In this document: in pieces, positions 48,147-56,572 of the stretch
Layout: each line of letters starts with the position of its first letter
Position numbering within the stretch: position 1 is the first letter of the stretch
From: Nocardioides sp. URHA0032
GTDB lineage: Bacteria > Actinomycetota > Actinomycetes > Propionibacteriales > Nocardioidaceae
NCBI RefSeq assembly: GCF_000620645.1
Contig: NZ_JIAV01000015.1
Coordinates: 310,001 to 374,000 of the forward strand
DNA length: 64,000 nucleotides
Direction of reading: 5' to 3'
Program-made: the position numbers and the translations under genes
Notes under the pieces: model-generated
Seen by the model: the letters and a program-made list of their open reading frames with translations, nothing else
The model's database searches: none
Told to the model about the DNA's origin: nothing

Positions 48147-49133
48147 CTAGGAGGTGAAGGTCTTGCTTGCCGTGCTGGCGTTGAACACGCTGTCGCCGGC
48201 GTACGAGACGCTGACCGTGTGCGTGCTTCCGGTGGGGAACGTCGCGGTGAACTGAGCCTTGCCCACTGCATTGAGGGCGAACACCTGTGGTGCCTGGGTG
48301 TCGACCACGAAGGTCACGGTGCCGGACGGGACTCCCGTGGCGGGCGCGACGGCCGTCAACGCGACGGCGATCGTGGACTTGCCAGGGGTCGTGGTGCTCG
48401 GCGTGACCGTGAGTGTGCTCAGGCTGGCGGCCTTCGCGACCGTGACGTCCACCGTGGACGTGCTGGCCTCGAAGGCTGACGAACCCGCGTAGGAGGCGGT
48501 GATCGTGTGCTTGCCCAGCGGCAGACCGCCGGGGATCGTCAGCTTGGCTGTCTCGGTCGTGCCGACGAGGACGAGGGCCGCCGTTCCGAGCGTGGTCGTC
48601 CCTTCCTTGAAGGTCACCGAGCCGGTCGGCTTGGCCGTTCCGGACGTCTGCTTGACCACCGCCTTGAGCTTGACGTCCTGACCGGGGCCCGGCGCCGGTG
48701 TGCTGCTGCTGGCCGTCGTGGTCGTGGCGGTCTTGCCCACCGCGATCGTGATGCTGAGCGACGTGCTGGACGTGAAGTCGGTGGACCCGTTGTACGTCGC
48801 GACGAACGTGTGGTTGCCGGCGGTGAGCGCCGTGAGATCGAGCTTGGCCGTCTGCACCGTGCCGACCAGCGCGAGGTCGGCCGTACCCACGGTGACCGTA
48901 CCTTCCCGGAACGTGACGGTTCCCGTCGGCTTCGAGGTGCCGCTGACGGGCTTGACCACGGCCTTGAGCTTGGCCGTGCCGCCGACGCCGATGGCCGGTG
49001 TGCTGGTCGTCAGCTTGGTGTTCGTCGGTGATGCAGCAGCCGCGGGTCCCACGACTGCGAACGTCGATGCGGCGACAACGCCGGCACCGAGGAGAGCGAG
49101 CCAGCGGCGGCTCGCGTGCATGGCGAGGCTCAC
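48147..49133 (-). CDS. Secreted protein with three Ig-like repeats
   Basis: From a GTG at 49133 (site AAGGGAAGAAGC) the product is 328 residues: a signal peptide (SRRWLALLGAGVVAASTFAVVGPAAAA, to about residue 33), then three bacterial Ig-like domains of about 95 residues. Each has a PTGTVTFREG or PSGTVTFVVD core and a GNHTFVATYNGST, GKHTITASYAGSS or STHTVSVSYAGDS strand. There is no LPXTG or membrane anchor, so it is probably released or held by other wall proteins. Ig-like repeats of this kind act in adhesion. An alternative start is the ATG at 49121. Confidence 0.82.
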   Translation of the reverse strand: MSLAMHASRRWLALLGAGVVAASTFAVVGPAAAASPTNTKLTTSTPAIGVGGTAKLKAVVKPVSGTSKPTGTVTFREGTVTVGTADLALVGTVQTAKLDLTALTAGNHTFVATYNGSTDFTSSTSLSITIAVGKTATTTTASSSTPAPGPGQDVKLKAVVKQTSGTAKPTGSVTFKEGTTTLGTAALVLVGTTETAKLTIPGGLPLGKHTITASYAGSSAFEASTSTVDVTVAKAASLSTLTVTPSTTTPGKSTIAVALTAVAPATGVPSGTVTFVVDTQAPQVFALNAVGKAQFTATFPTGSTHTVSVSYAGDSVFNASTASKTFTS

Positions 49134-49798
49134 GCTTCTTCCCTTCCGTCGGGCGCTGGCTCGCGGGCGAGCCGAACGCATCCCTCCGTCCACATGTCAG
49201 GAGCGGTAGTCGGTCGCCGTGGACGCGCGCGACAAGTCCCATCAACACATCCCGCGCCATCGCTGCCGACGGATCCGCGGGAAGATGGCTGATCTTGGGT
49301 ACGCCCGGCGCAGGCGCAGTGCCTCGCCGACCACTGCCTCCTGTCGAGGACGCGCCGGACGTAGAGCACGACGGCGTCGACCATCCCGGACGCCGTGGCG
49401 CCGTGCCGCTCGAGGTCCTGTTCGAGGCTGGCGACGCGATGGCCGCGGACCCGGACACCCGCCGGGCGGCCATCGGCCACGTGCTCGACGACGACGCGAC
49501 AGGATCGCCAAGCCGCGCGGAGCCGCACGTTCGCCTGCCGGAAGCGACCAGGAGCGCCGGCGCGACAACCTCCCGAACCTGCTTCCTTCTGCACGACTGT
49601 CCGCTGGCGGAGCAGGGCTACATGGTGGCGGCTTGAAGCGAGGTGGACGAAGTGCCGGACGTCACGGTCGCCTGACGGCGGCCGTGGACCCCGGACGGTC
49701 CATCCGCGTGCTGAAGGCTATGGTTCTCGTGGCTCAGGGTGGGGCAAACCACACGGATGTTCTCCTGAGGTTTCTCCCGACTAATCCCCTGATCCCCC
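49134..49798. other. Gene-poor stretch before tRNA-Lys
   Basis: No convincing gene. A rightward frame ending at 49636 contains a stretch that looks protein-like (EVLFEAGDAMAADPDTRRAA at about 49411-49470) but lacks a start with a ribosome site and any recognised family, so it may be a remnant. The part next to 49134 should hold the promoter of the Ig-like gene. Confidence 0.5.
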
Positions 49799-49871
49799 GG
49801 GCCCCTAGCTCAATTGGCAGAGCGGTGGACTTTTAATCCATGGGTTGTGGGTTCGAGTCCCACGGGGCCCA
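49799..49871 (+). tRNA. tRNA-Lys (anticodon TTT)
   Basis: The 73-base cloverleaf has acceptor stem GGGCCCC/GGGGCCC, the D-arm GCTCAATTGGCAGAGC, anticodon loop CTTTTAA with anticodon TTT, and T-arm GTGGG-TTCGAGT-CCCAC. The CCA end is not encoded. It marks the right border of the accessory-looking region. Confidence 0.97.
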
Positions 49872-50156
49872 CCGCTGGCGAACCGGTCTACTCCACTCGG
49901 TGAAGTTGCCGGGAACCGCTCGCGCACGAAAGCCCGCTACCCCTAACCTCACGGCTGTTGAACCGTCGGTGACCCGAGACGCCGGCGGTTCACTCTATTT
50001 CCGGCCGATGTCGGCTGGTCCCGGCTGGACCAGACCACGACGGTCGCGGCATAACGCCGCCGCGGTGGGCGGCGTTCTCCGCGTGGCAGACGGATCCTGC
50101 TGCAGCCGCCCGGTCTCCGGAGGACGGGGCGGACGGGGGTCGGCGAGCGCCCGCGG

Positions 50157-50699
50157 TCACGCGGGCGCTTGCCGTGTCCTCGGCAGGTCGATCCAGTAGC
50201 GGCGCTTGCCCTTGCGGATGTCCTCCTGGACGCCGCCGGCCCGCTCGATCACGCGCCACGAGGCGACGTTGTCGTCGTCCGCGGTGATCAGCACCCGCTC
50301 GAGCCCGAGCGCGGCCGCCTCCTCCAGCGCGAGGGCGAGCGCCCGCGACGCGTGGCCCTCCCGGCGGCGCGAGGGTCGTACGCCGTACCCGATGTGGCCG
50401 CCCTCCTCGAGCAGCCAGGCGGTCAGCCGGTGCCGGAGCGCGAGGTAGCCGACGAACTCGTCCCCGTCGGTGATCCAGAAGTAGGTGCAGGGCACCCGGT
50501 CCTCGGGCAGCTCGGCGTCCGGATCGGCCTGGGCGAGGAGGTACTCGATGACCTGTGCGGCGCCGGCCTCGCTGGTGTCCAGGTCGTCGAAGGCCCACAG
50601 CCCGGAGCCGTGCATGAAGTCCCCGGCCTCGGAGAACTCGGCGACGGCCTCGGCCCAGGAGGCGCGGAGGCGGAGGCTGGGGCGGGCGAGACTGGTCAT
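50157..50699 (-). CDS. GNAT-family N-acetyltransferase
   Basis: The 180-residue protein has the GNAT pattern, with TYFWITDGDEFVGYLALRH (beta strands before motif A), GYGVRPSRRREGHASRALALALEEA (acetyl-CoA-binding motif A) and ITADDDNVASWRVIERAGG (motif B). It acetylates an amine or amino acid that cannot be named from the sequence. The ATG at 50699 is chosen as it starts at the domain. It is divergent from the thioesterase gene, sharing the 42-base gap with the KstR-type site. Confidence 0.87.
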   Translation of the reverse strand: MTSLARPSLRLRASWAEAVAEFSEAGDFMHGSGLWAFDDLDTSEAGAAQVIEYLLAQADPDAELPEDRVPCTYFWITDGDEFVGYLALRHRLTAWLLEEGGHIGYGVRPSRRREGHASRALALALEEAAALGLERVLITADDDNVASWRVIERAGGVQEDIRKGKRRYWIDLPRTRQAPA

Positions 50700-50715
50700 G
50701 CGACATTCCAGCAAA

Positions 50716-50729
50716 TGGAACGTGTTCTA
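50716..50729. promoter_or_regulatory. KstR-type operator
   Basis: TGGAACGTGTTCTA matches the KstR consensus TNNAACNNGTTNNA at every defined position and is a partial palindrome. It lies 13 bases before the thioesterase GTG and 17 bases upstream of the acetyltransferase start, so a TetR-family sterol regulator could control both genes. Confidence 0.6.
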
Positions 50730-50741
50730 GCATCTCATTTC

Positions 50742-51398
50742 GTGGCTGGATACGTGCGCGACGAGATCACCGACGACGAGCTGGACCGGCAGAAGGAGCT
50801 CTACGTCCCGTTCACCGAGGCGGTGCGGGCGCTCGTGGACGCCACGATCCGCACCGAGGTGGACGACGACGAGGTGCGCGCCGTCCAGGCGGAGGTCGAG
50901 GCGCTGACCGAGCGGCTGCGCCGGCGCCAGCTCGCGGGGGCGTACGGCGTCCGCTTCAGCAGCAACGGACGCGGCCGACCATGGGGCAACCCGGTGGTCG
51001 GCATCCGCAACCCCGCCGCGCCGCCCGTGCTCGTCGAGCGCGACCCCGCCGGCAAGGCGTGGGCCAGCTTCCACCTCGGTGCGGCGTTCGAGGGCCCGCC
51101 GGGACTCGTGCACGGCGGCGTCTCCGCGATGGTGCTCGACCAGCTGCTCGGCGAGGCGACCGGGGCGGGCGGGAAGCCCGGCATGACCGGGACGCTCACG
51201 CTCCGCTACCGCCGCGGCACCCCGCTCGGCGACCTGCGCGCCGAGGCCTGGATCGAGCGCTCCGAGGGCATCAAGACCTGGGCGCGGGGCCACCTGATGG
51301 ACGCGGACGGCGTGACCGTCGAGGCGGAGGGCCTCTTCATCCTGCCGCGCTGGGCGCGCGAGCGGACCGAGCCCGAGAACCCGCGCTACTTCGAGTAG
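50742..51398 (+). CDS. PaaI-family hotdog thioesterase
   Basis: The 218-residue protein has an N-terminal helical extension of about 75 residues and a C-terminal hotdog domain with GPPGLVHGGVSAMVLDQLLGEATGA, the PaaI-type motif (HGG with a following Asp or Glu as catalytic base). It hydrolyses an acyl-CoA. The start is a GTG at 50742. A KstR-type operator lies just ahead, which would suit a role in sterol or long-chain acyl-CoA breakdown; that link is inference. Confidence 0.87.
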   Translation: MAGYVRDEITDDELDRQKELYVPFTEAVRALVDATIRTEVDDDEVRAVQAEVEALTERLRRRQLAGAYGVRFSSNGRGRPWGNPVVGIRNPAAPPVLVERDPAGKAWASFHLGAAFEGPPGLVHGGVSAMVLDQLLGEATGAGGKPGMTGTLTLRYRRGTPLGDLRAEAWIERSEGIKTWARGHLMDADGVTVEAEGLFILPRWARERTEPENPRYFE

Positions 51399-51401
51399 GC
51401 G

Positions 51402-52889
51402 TCAGACGCGCTGCTCTGCGTTGACCCCACGCTCGCGCGAGTCCGTGAGCCGCGCCTCCTCGGCCGCCTGGGCCTCGAGCTCGGCGCGCCGGGTCGTCTC
51501 GAGCAGCGCCCGCGCGGCGTCGTACGCCCCCGGGTCGGACACCAGGTCCGCAGCGCCACGCTTGAGCCGCCCGAGCGCGCTCCGCGCGAAGATCTGCTGC
51601 TCGGTCGTCGTGCGCTCGGAGCTGCCGCGGCCGATGAACGAGACGGCCCAGTGCAGCAGCGCGGTGATCCGGTTCTTGAAGCCGGTGATGTAGATCAGGT
51701 GCAGCGCCAGCCACATCAGCCAGGCGATCACGCCCGTGAACCGGAGCTTGCCGATCAGCGCGACCGCGCGGAACCGGCTGATGATCGCCATCGAGCCCTT
51801 GTCGAAGTAGTGGAACGGGCCCTGCGAGGGCTTCGACTTGAGCCGGTGGTCGATCTCCTTGGCGGCATACTTCGCGCCCTGGATCGCGACCTGCGCGACG
51901 CCCGGCAGGTTGTCGAGGGCGATCATGTCGCCCACCACGAACACCTCGGGGTGCCCGGGCAGCGTGAGGTCCGGGTTGACGGCGATCCGGCCGGCCCGGT
52001 CCAGCGGCGCGCCGGTCTGCTCGGACAGCGTGCGGCCCAGCGGGTTCGCCGCCACGCCGGCGGCCCAGATCTTGGTGACGCTGTCGACGCGCTCGACGCG
52101 GCCGTCCTTGAACTTCATCTCGATGCCGCGCTCGTCGACGTCGGTCACCATCGCGCCCAGGATCACCTCGACGCCGAGCTTCTCGAGCTCCTCCTTCGCC
52201 TTGGCGCCGAGCTTCTGGCCGAACGGCGGCAGCACCTGCGGCGCGGCGTCGACCAGGATCACGCGGGCCTCCCGGGAGTTGATCGCCCGGAAGTCCTTCT
52301 TGAGCGTGCGGTGGGCGAGCTCGGCGATCTGGCCGGCCATCTCCACACCGGTCGGGCCGGCGCCGACGACCATGAACGTCAGCAGGTGGTCGACGTTCTC
52401 GCCGCGGGTCGCGCCGATCTCGGCGAGCTCGAACGCGCCGAAGATCCGGCCGCGGAGCTCGAGCGCGTCGTCGATGTTCTTCATGCCGGGGGCGAACTCG
52501 GCGAACTGGTCGTTGCCGAAGTACGACTGGCCCGCGCCGGCGGCGACGATCAGCGAGTCGTACGACGTGAACGTCTCGCGGCCGAGCACCTGCGAGGTCA
52601 CCGTGCGGGCCTCGAGGTCGATGCCCGTCACCTCGCCGAGCAGCACCCGGGCGTTGTGCTGGCCGCTGAGGATCTCGCGGGTCGGGGGCGCGATCTCGCC
52701 CTGCGACAGGATGCCGGTCGCGACCTGGTACAGCAGCGGCTGGAACAGGTGGTGGGTCGTCTTCGCGATCATCGTGACGTCGACGTCGACCTGGCGGAGC
52801 GCCTTGGTGCCGAACAACCCTCCGAACCCGGATCCGATCACCACGACCTGGTGACGGGTGGACGAGCCAGCTGCCTCGATGGCTGCCAT
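51402..52889 (-). CDS. ndh: Type II NADH dehydrogenase (NDH-2)
   Basis: The 495-residue protein has two Rossmann motifs (VVIGSGFGGLFGTKAL near residue 16 for FAD and VVGAGPTGVEMAGQIAEL for NADH), the quinone-site region (PGVAQVAIQGAKYAAKEI) and a C-terminal membrane-binding region with hydrophobic helices (VIAWLMWLALHLIYITGF). It passes electrons from NADH to menaquinone without pumping protons. The Arg/Glu-rich tail of about 70 residues is longer than in E. coli Ndh but usual in actinobacteria. It converges on the thioesterase gene with a 3-base gap. Confidence 0.93.
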   Translation of the reverse strand: MAAIEAAGSSTRHQVVVIGSGFGGLFGTKALRQVDVDVTMIAKTTHHLFQPLLYQVATGILSQGEIAPPTREILSGQHNARVLLGEVTGIDLEARTVTSQVLGRETFTSYDSLIVAAGAGQSYFGNDQFAEFAPGMKNIDDALELRGRIFGAFELAEIGATRGENVDHLLTFMVVGAGPTGVEMAGQIAELAHRTLKKDFRAINSREARVILVDAAPQVLPPFGQKLGAKAKEELEKLGVEVILGAMVTDVDERGIEMKFKDGRVERVDSVTKIWAAGVAANPLGRTLSEQTGAPLDRAGRIAVNPDLTLPGHPEVFVVGDMIALDNLPGVAQVAIQGAKYAAKEIDHRLKSKPSQGPFHYFDKGSMAIISRFRAVALIGKLRFTGVIAWLMWLALHLIYITGFKNRITALLHWAVSFIGRGSSERTTTEQQIFARSALGRLKRGAADLVSDPGAYDAARALLETTRRAELEAQAAEEARLTDSRERGVNAEQRV

Positions 52890-53068
52890 GGGAGACCTCT
52901 CATACGCGCTGTGGACCGTGTGGGGACAACACCCCTGCGGTACCCCATTGTTCCGCCGGGACCACCACGGCGCGCAATCGGGGGCGTCTCCTCGGTCACA
53001 CGGATACCGGACCTGTCACGCCGGGCCGTCCAGACCAATCAAGGGCGCGCGGCGGGCGACGTTTCGCA

Positions 53069-54070
53069 GTGAAAATCGGCGGGTACACGAGCCGTCGATG
53101 GCATCGCCGCCAACAACAGCTCGTCGGACCGGAGACCACGATTCCGCTGAACAGGCCCGCCCTGTCGTTGGGCACGGGGCCCCGCGGTGTGCAGGACGCA
53201 CGCCGCTGGGTGGTCGAGACCTGCCATGACATCGGTCGCAGCGACCTGGTGGAGTGCGCCGAGCTCGGCGTCTCGGAGCTCGTGACCAACGCCCTGCTGC
53301 ACGCCGAGCCGCCGCTCACCGTCCGGGTCCGCGGCACCCGCGAGCACCCGCGCGTCGAGATCCGGGACGGCACCGTGGAGCTCCCGGTGCTGCCCGGCGC
53401 CGACCCGCACGGCGACGACGACCTGCTGCTGACCTTCGGGCGCGGGCTGAGCATCGTCGCGCGCTGCTCGGCCGCCTGGGGCGTCGAGGTCGAGGAGGAC
53501 GGCAAGATCCTCTGGTTCGTCCCCTCCCCGCAGAGCGGCGACGAGATGGTGCCCGGCGTGGTGACCGGGGAGCCGGCGGCACCCGCGCGGGAGCCGTCCC
53601 CGGACGAGATCCAGATCGACGTCGTCGGCGTACCGCTGCGCGCGTTCATGGAGTTCCAGCGGCACTACCGCGAGCTGCGTCGCGAGGTGCGGCTGCTGGC
53701 GCTCGCGCACGAGGACGAGTACCCGCTGGCGCGGGACCTCGCGGACCTGTTCGGGCAGCTCGAGACCGACCTGCGCGAGGGGATCGGCGCCCGGCAGATC
53801 GACGAGGCGCTCCGGTCCGGCACCGCCGCGACCGACCTGCACGTCGCGATGCCACGACCGACCGCTGCCACGATCGGCCGGTTCCTCGAGCTCCTCGACC
53901 TGGCCGACGCGTTCTGCCGCGAGGAGCGGCTGCTCTCGCTGGCCCGCACGCCCGACCAGCAGCAGTTCCAGCGCTGGTTCCTCGGAGAGTTCGTGCGGCA
54001 GGAGAAGGGCGAGCCGCCGGTCGCGTGGCAGGATTCGCCCGTGTCCAGGCGGCAGAGCAGCGTCTCGTGA
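53069..54070 (+). CDS. RsbW-like ATP-binding protein with C-terminal helical domain
   Basis: The 333-residue protein has an N-terminal HATPase_c_2 domain (about residues 30-155) with CAELGVSELVTNALLHAEPPL (N box), VEIRDGT (G1) and LTFGRGLSIVARCSAAWGVE, as in anti-sigma-factor kinases of the RsbW type. The C-terminal 170 residues are helical and not recognised; they might bind a partner or sense a signal. The GTG start at 53069 has no clear ribosome site, so a start nearer the domain is possible. It overlaps the first crcB gene by four bases, so they share a message. Confidence 0.82.
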   Translation: MKIGGYTSRRWHRRQQQLVGPETTIPLNRPALSLGTGPRGVQDARRWVVETCHDIGRSDLVECAELGVSELVTNALLHAEPPLTVRVRGTREHPRVEIRDGTVELPVLPGADPHGDDDLLLTFGRGLSIVARCSAAWGVEVEEDGKILWFVPSPQSGDEMVPGVVTGEPAAPAREPSPDEIQIDVVGVPLRAFMEFQRHYRELRREVRLLALAHEDEYPLARDLADLFGQLETDLREGIGARQIDEALRSGTAATDLHVAMPRPTAATIGRFLELLDLADAFCREERLLSLARTPDQQQFQRWFLGEFVRQEKGEPPVAWQDSPVSRRQSSVS

Positions 54071-54486
54071 GCGACGGCCCCACACCGCGGCTGCTGGCCG
54101 CGGTGGCGGTCGGGGGCGCGCTCGGCGCACTGGCCCGGTGGGGGCTCACCCAGGCCTTCCCCGCCTCGGCGGACGAGTTCCCCTGGGCGACGTTCGGCAT
54201 CAACGTGGCCGGCTCGTTCGTCCTGGCGCTGCTGCCGGCGTTCGTGCTCGTACGCCGGCACCGCGAGCTCGCCGTCGGGCTCGGACCCGGCGTGCTCGGG
54301 GGCTTCACGACCCTGTCGGCGTACTCCGAGCAGACGCGGGCGCTGCTCGACGCCGAGCGGACCGGCGTCGCGCTCGCCTACCTGCTCGGCACCCTGGCGA
54401 CCTGCCTGGTGGCCGTCGCGGTCGCCGACCACTGGTCGACGCTCGCGGACCGCAGGACGTTCGAGGAGGAGGGCGGCGACGAGTGA
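54067..54486 (+). CDS. crcB: Fluoride channel subunit CrcB (first of a pair)
   Basis: The 139-residue membrane protein has four helices and the Fluc signatures GALGALARWGLTQ, INVAGSFVLALL and GVLGGFTTLSAYSEQT. Fluc/CrcB forms a dual-topology dimeric channel that expels fluoride. It starts at a GTG overlapping the preceding ATPase gene and overlaps the second crcB by four bases. The pair probably forms a heterodimer of opposite topologies. Confidence 0.93.
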   Translation: MSDGPTPRLLAAVAVGGALGALARWGLTQAFPASADEFPWATFGINVAGSFVLALLPAFVLVRRHRELAVGLGPGVLGGFTTLSAYSEQTRALLDAERTGVALAYLLGTLATCLVAVAVADHWSTLADRRTFEEEGGDE

Positions 54487-54815
54487 CGGCCGTCCTCGTC
54501 GCCCTCGGCGCCGCGGCCGGCGCCGCGCTCCGGTTCCTCGTCTCGTCGCGGCTCGACGGCCACTGGCACCGCGGGACCCTCGTCGTCAACGTCACCGGGT
54601 CGTTCCTGCTCGGGGCGTTCTCCGCGCTGGCGCTGTCCGGCGATGCGACGGCGCTGCTCGGCACCGGCTTCTGCGGCGGGTTCACGACGTACTCCTCGTT
54701 CGCCGTGCAGACCCACGGGCTGGGCGTACGCCGCGGGGCGGCGTACGCCGGCGCGACGATCGTCCTGGCGCTCGCGGCCTGTGGCCTCGGCTTCTGGCTC
54801 GGGGGTCAGGCGTAG
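54483..54815 (+). CDS. crcB: Fluoride channel subunit CrcB (second of a pair)
   Basis: The 110-residue protein is a second Fluc subunit with GAAAGAALRFLVSSRL, VNVTGSFLLGAFSAL and CGGFTTYSSFAVQTH. It begins at a GTG that overlaps the stop of the first crcB. Paired, overlapping crcB genes are the usual arrangement when the channel is a heterodimer. Its last bases overlap the convergent peptidase gene. Confidence 0.93.
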   Translation: MTAVLVALGAAAGAALRFLVSSRLDGHWHRGTLVVNVTGSFLLGAFSALALSGDATALLGTGFCGGFTTYSSFAVQTHGLGVRRGAAYAGATIVLALAACGLGFWLGGQA

Positions 54816-55159
54816 CCGAGGTCGTGCAGCCGGTCGTCGTCGATGCCGAAGTGGTGGGCGATCTCGTGGACGACGGTGATCCGGACCTCCTCCTCGAGCT
54901 CCTCGACCGACCCGCACATGTCGAGCAGGTTGTTGCGGAAGACGAAGATCCGGTCGGGGAGCTCCATGAGCGGGTCGCCCCAGCGCTCGGTCAGCGCGAT
55001 GCCGTCGTAGAGGCCGAGGAGGTCCGGGTCGTCGTCCGGGGCATCGTCCTCCACGAGGACCACGACGTTGCGGACCAGCCGGGCGATCTCGTCGGGGATG
55101 CCGTCGAGGGCTCGGTCCACGAGGGCGTCGAAGTCCTTCGGGCTCATCTCGACCGGCAT
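54806..55159 (-). CDS. Zincin-like metallopeptidase (DUF1025 family)
   Basis: The 117-residue protein has the zinc motif HEIAHHFGIDD (H-E-x-x-H with a downstream Asp) near its C-terminus and the conserved NVVVLVEDDAPD and LLGLYDGIALTER segments of the MPN-like minigluzincin family. It is cytoplasmic. No substrate is known. The ATG at 55159 fits the family better than the longer frame from 55195. It overlaps the end of the second crcB by ten bases. Confidence 0.88.
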   Translation of the reverse strand: MPVEMSPKDFDALVDRALDGIPDEIARLVRNVVVLVEDDAPDDDPDLLGLYDGIALTERWGDPLMELPDRIFVFRNNLLDMCGSVEELEEEVRITVVHEIAHHFGIDDDRLHDLGYA

Positions 55160-55176
55160 GCGCCCATTGTGGCGGG

Positions 55177-55965
55177 TCAGTCCGCGGCCACCCACGCGCG
55201 TACGTCGGCGGCCAGCCGGGCCAGCAGGTCGTACCCGTGCCCGGTGCCGACGGGCGCGAACCGGCTGCCGCGCGGCGCGTGCGCGACGATCCGTCTCGCG
55301 CCGCGCACCTGATCCGGACCCTCATCCCGCGCCATCGCCACCAGCACCGGGACGTCGATCGAGCGGCCGCCGCCCACCAGCTCCATGCCGGGCCAGTCGA
55401 CCGGCCCCGACAGGTCCACCGCGGCGTCGATGCCGTCGAGGGTCGAGGCGGCCATCAGCGCGACCGATCCCCCCATCGATGCCCCGACGACCACGACTCG
55501 GTCCGCGTGCATGACCCGGCGCGCGTGGCTGACCGCCACCCGCACGGCGGCGGTGGGGTCCACGCCGCGGTGACAGCGCGCGCCGCCGTACTGGCACAGG
55601 TCGACCGCCAGGACGGCGATCCCCGGCTCCGCCACCAGGTCCGGGACGTGCTCGAGCCAGCCGCACAGGCCGTTCCCGTCCGTCTGGTGGAGGAGGACCG
55701 CGACCGTGCGGCCGCGGCCCGCCGAGACCGACGGGATCGAGCCCACCCCGGGGTCGTGCAGCACCCGGTAGTGCAGGTCCGCCTCGACGGCGCTCGCCGG
55801 CTGCGGACCGCAGCGCCCGAGCGGCCCCCGGATCGTCTGCCAGGGTTGCTCGGTCACGCTGGGCGACGGCGTGGGCACCGGGGTCGGCGCTGCTGCCGGG
55901 GCGTCCTCGCCCGAGCCGCACCCGCTCAGGAGCAGCAGGGCCAGGAGCAGTGCGGCGCGTCTCAT
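55177..55965 (-). CDS. Lipoprotein alpha/beta hydrolase
   Basis: The 262-residue product has a lipoprotein signal with lipobox LLSGC (Cys16), a Pro/Thr-rich linker to about residue 40, and an alpha/beta hydrolase domain with nucleophile motif GASMGG, an Asp-containing VAMARDEGPD strand and the His of GTGHGYDLL. It acts outside the membrane, probably on esters or peptides. It is divergent from a MarR-type regulator, with a perfect dyad in between, so the regulator probably controls it. Confidence 0.87.
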   Translation of the reverse strand: MRRAALLLALLLLSGCGSGEDAPAAAPTPVPTPSPSVTEQPWQTIRGPLGRCGPQPASAVEADLHYRVLHDPGVGSIPSVSAGRGRTVAVLLHQTDGNGLCGWLEHVPDLVAEPGIAVLAVDLCQYGGARCHRGVDPTAAVRVAVSHARRVMHADRVVVVGASMGGSVALMAASTLDGIDAAVDLSGPVDWPGMELVGGGRSIDVPVLVAMARDEGPDQVRGARRIVAHAPRGSRFAPVGTGHGYDLLARLAADVRAWVAAD

Positions 55966-55976
55966 GGCCCCGAGAC

Positions 55977-55994
55977 TAGTACGACTCCGTACTA
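55977..55994. promoter_or_regulatory. Perfect 7-4-7 dyad between hydrolase and MarR genes
   Basis: TAGTACG-ACTC-CGTACTA is a perfect inverted repeat of 18 bases, 11 bases from the hydrolase start and 7 bases from the MarR start. It is the likely operator of the MarR protein for both genes. Confidence 0.8.
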
Positions 55995-56001
55995 TTCAGC
56001 C

Positions 56002-56460
56002 ATGGATCTCCCTCCCCGACAGGTCGGCGCGGCCGACGGCAACGTCGTCCTCGACCTGTTCGTGCTCCAGCAGCGGATCGGGGAGCTGATGGAGCTCGCC
56101 CTGACGGGCACCGCGGTCCGGCCCGCGGAGTACGCCGTCTACAGCCAGCTCGGCATCGCGGCCATGACCCCCCGGGATCTCGCGGCGCGCCTCGGCGTCA
56201 CGCCGTCGACCCTGACCGGGCACCTGGCCGCCCTCGAGCGGCGTGGGCACACCCGGCGTACCGCCAACCCGACCGACGCCCGCTCTGCGGTCGTCGAGCT
56301 GACCCGGGACGGACGGGCCGCCCTGGCCACCTGCCGGCGCGGCTTCCGGCGGATGCTGACGATGCTCGAGTCGGCGTTGCCCGTGCCGCCCGAGCAGATG
56401 CGGGCCCTGCTGCTGGAGATCGACGGCGCGGCCGCAGCCGTGGTCACGGCCCTGAGATGA
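56002..56460 (+). CDS. MarR-family transcriptional regulator
   Basis: The 152-residue protein has the MarR winged helix: EYAVYSQLGIAAMTPRDLAARLGVTPSTLTGHLAALERRGHTRRTANPTDARSAVVELT, flanked by dimer helices. MarR proteins usually repress a divergent gene until a phenolic or oxidant ligand binds. The start at 56002 is directly next to the dyad. A terminator follows its stop. Confidence 0.92.
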   Translation: MDLPPRQVGAADGNVVLDLFVLQQRIGELMELALTGTAVRPAEYAVYSQLGIAAMTPRDLAARLGVTPSTLTGHLAALERRGHTRRTANPTDARSAVVELTRDGRAALATCRRGFRRMLTMLESALPVPPEQMRALLLEIDGAAAAVVTALR

Positions 56461-56462
56461 GT

Positions 56463-56492
56463 GATGCCCCGGATCTCGCGATCCGGGGCATC
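56463..56492 (+). terminator. Terminator after the MarR gene
   Basis: GATGCCCCGGAT and ATCCGGGGCATC form a perfect 12-bp stem with the loop CTCGCG. It lies between the MarR gene and the convergent tRNA-Asp gene and could serve both. Confidence 0.9.
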
Positions 56493-56495
56493 GGC

Positions 56496-56572
56496 TGGCG
56501 ACCCCGACGGGACTCGAACCCGCGGCCTCCGCCGTGACAGGGCGGCGCGCTAACCAACTGCGCTACGGGGCC
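56496..56572 (-). tRNA. tRNA-Asp (anticodon GTC)
   Basis: On the minus strand the cloverleaf starts GGCCCCGTAGCGCAGTTGG, has anticodon loop CTGTCAC (GTC), T-arm GCGGG-TTCGAGT-CCCGT and acceptor end CGGGGTC-G followed by an encoded CCA. One G-U pair lies in the acceptor stem. Confidence 0.96.

Noticed and set aside
47405..48157. A 250-codon rightward gene after the MMPL gene
   Set aside because: The translation is Arg/Ser/Pro-rich without conserved segments, there is no ribosome site, and it runs through the terminator of the Ig-like gene.
49799..49871. tRNA-Lys as the attachment site of an integrated element covering 31-49.8 kb
   Set aside because: I see no integrase gene and no second copy of the tRNA 3' end at the other side of the region. 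The accessory look of the region is not enough.
53960..54070. A fluoride riboswitch directly ahead of crcB
   Set aside because: The first crcB start overlaps the preceding coding sequence, which leaves no leader. No riboswitch fold is evident there.
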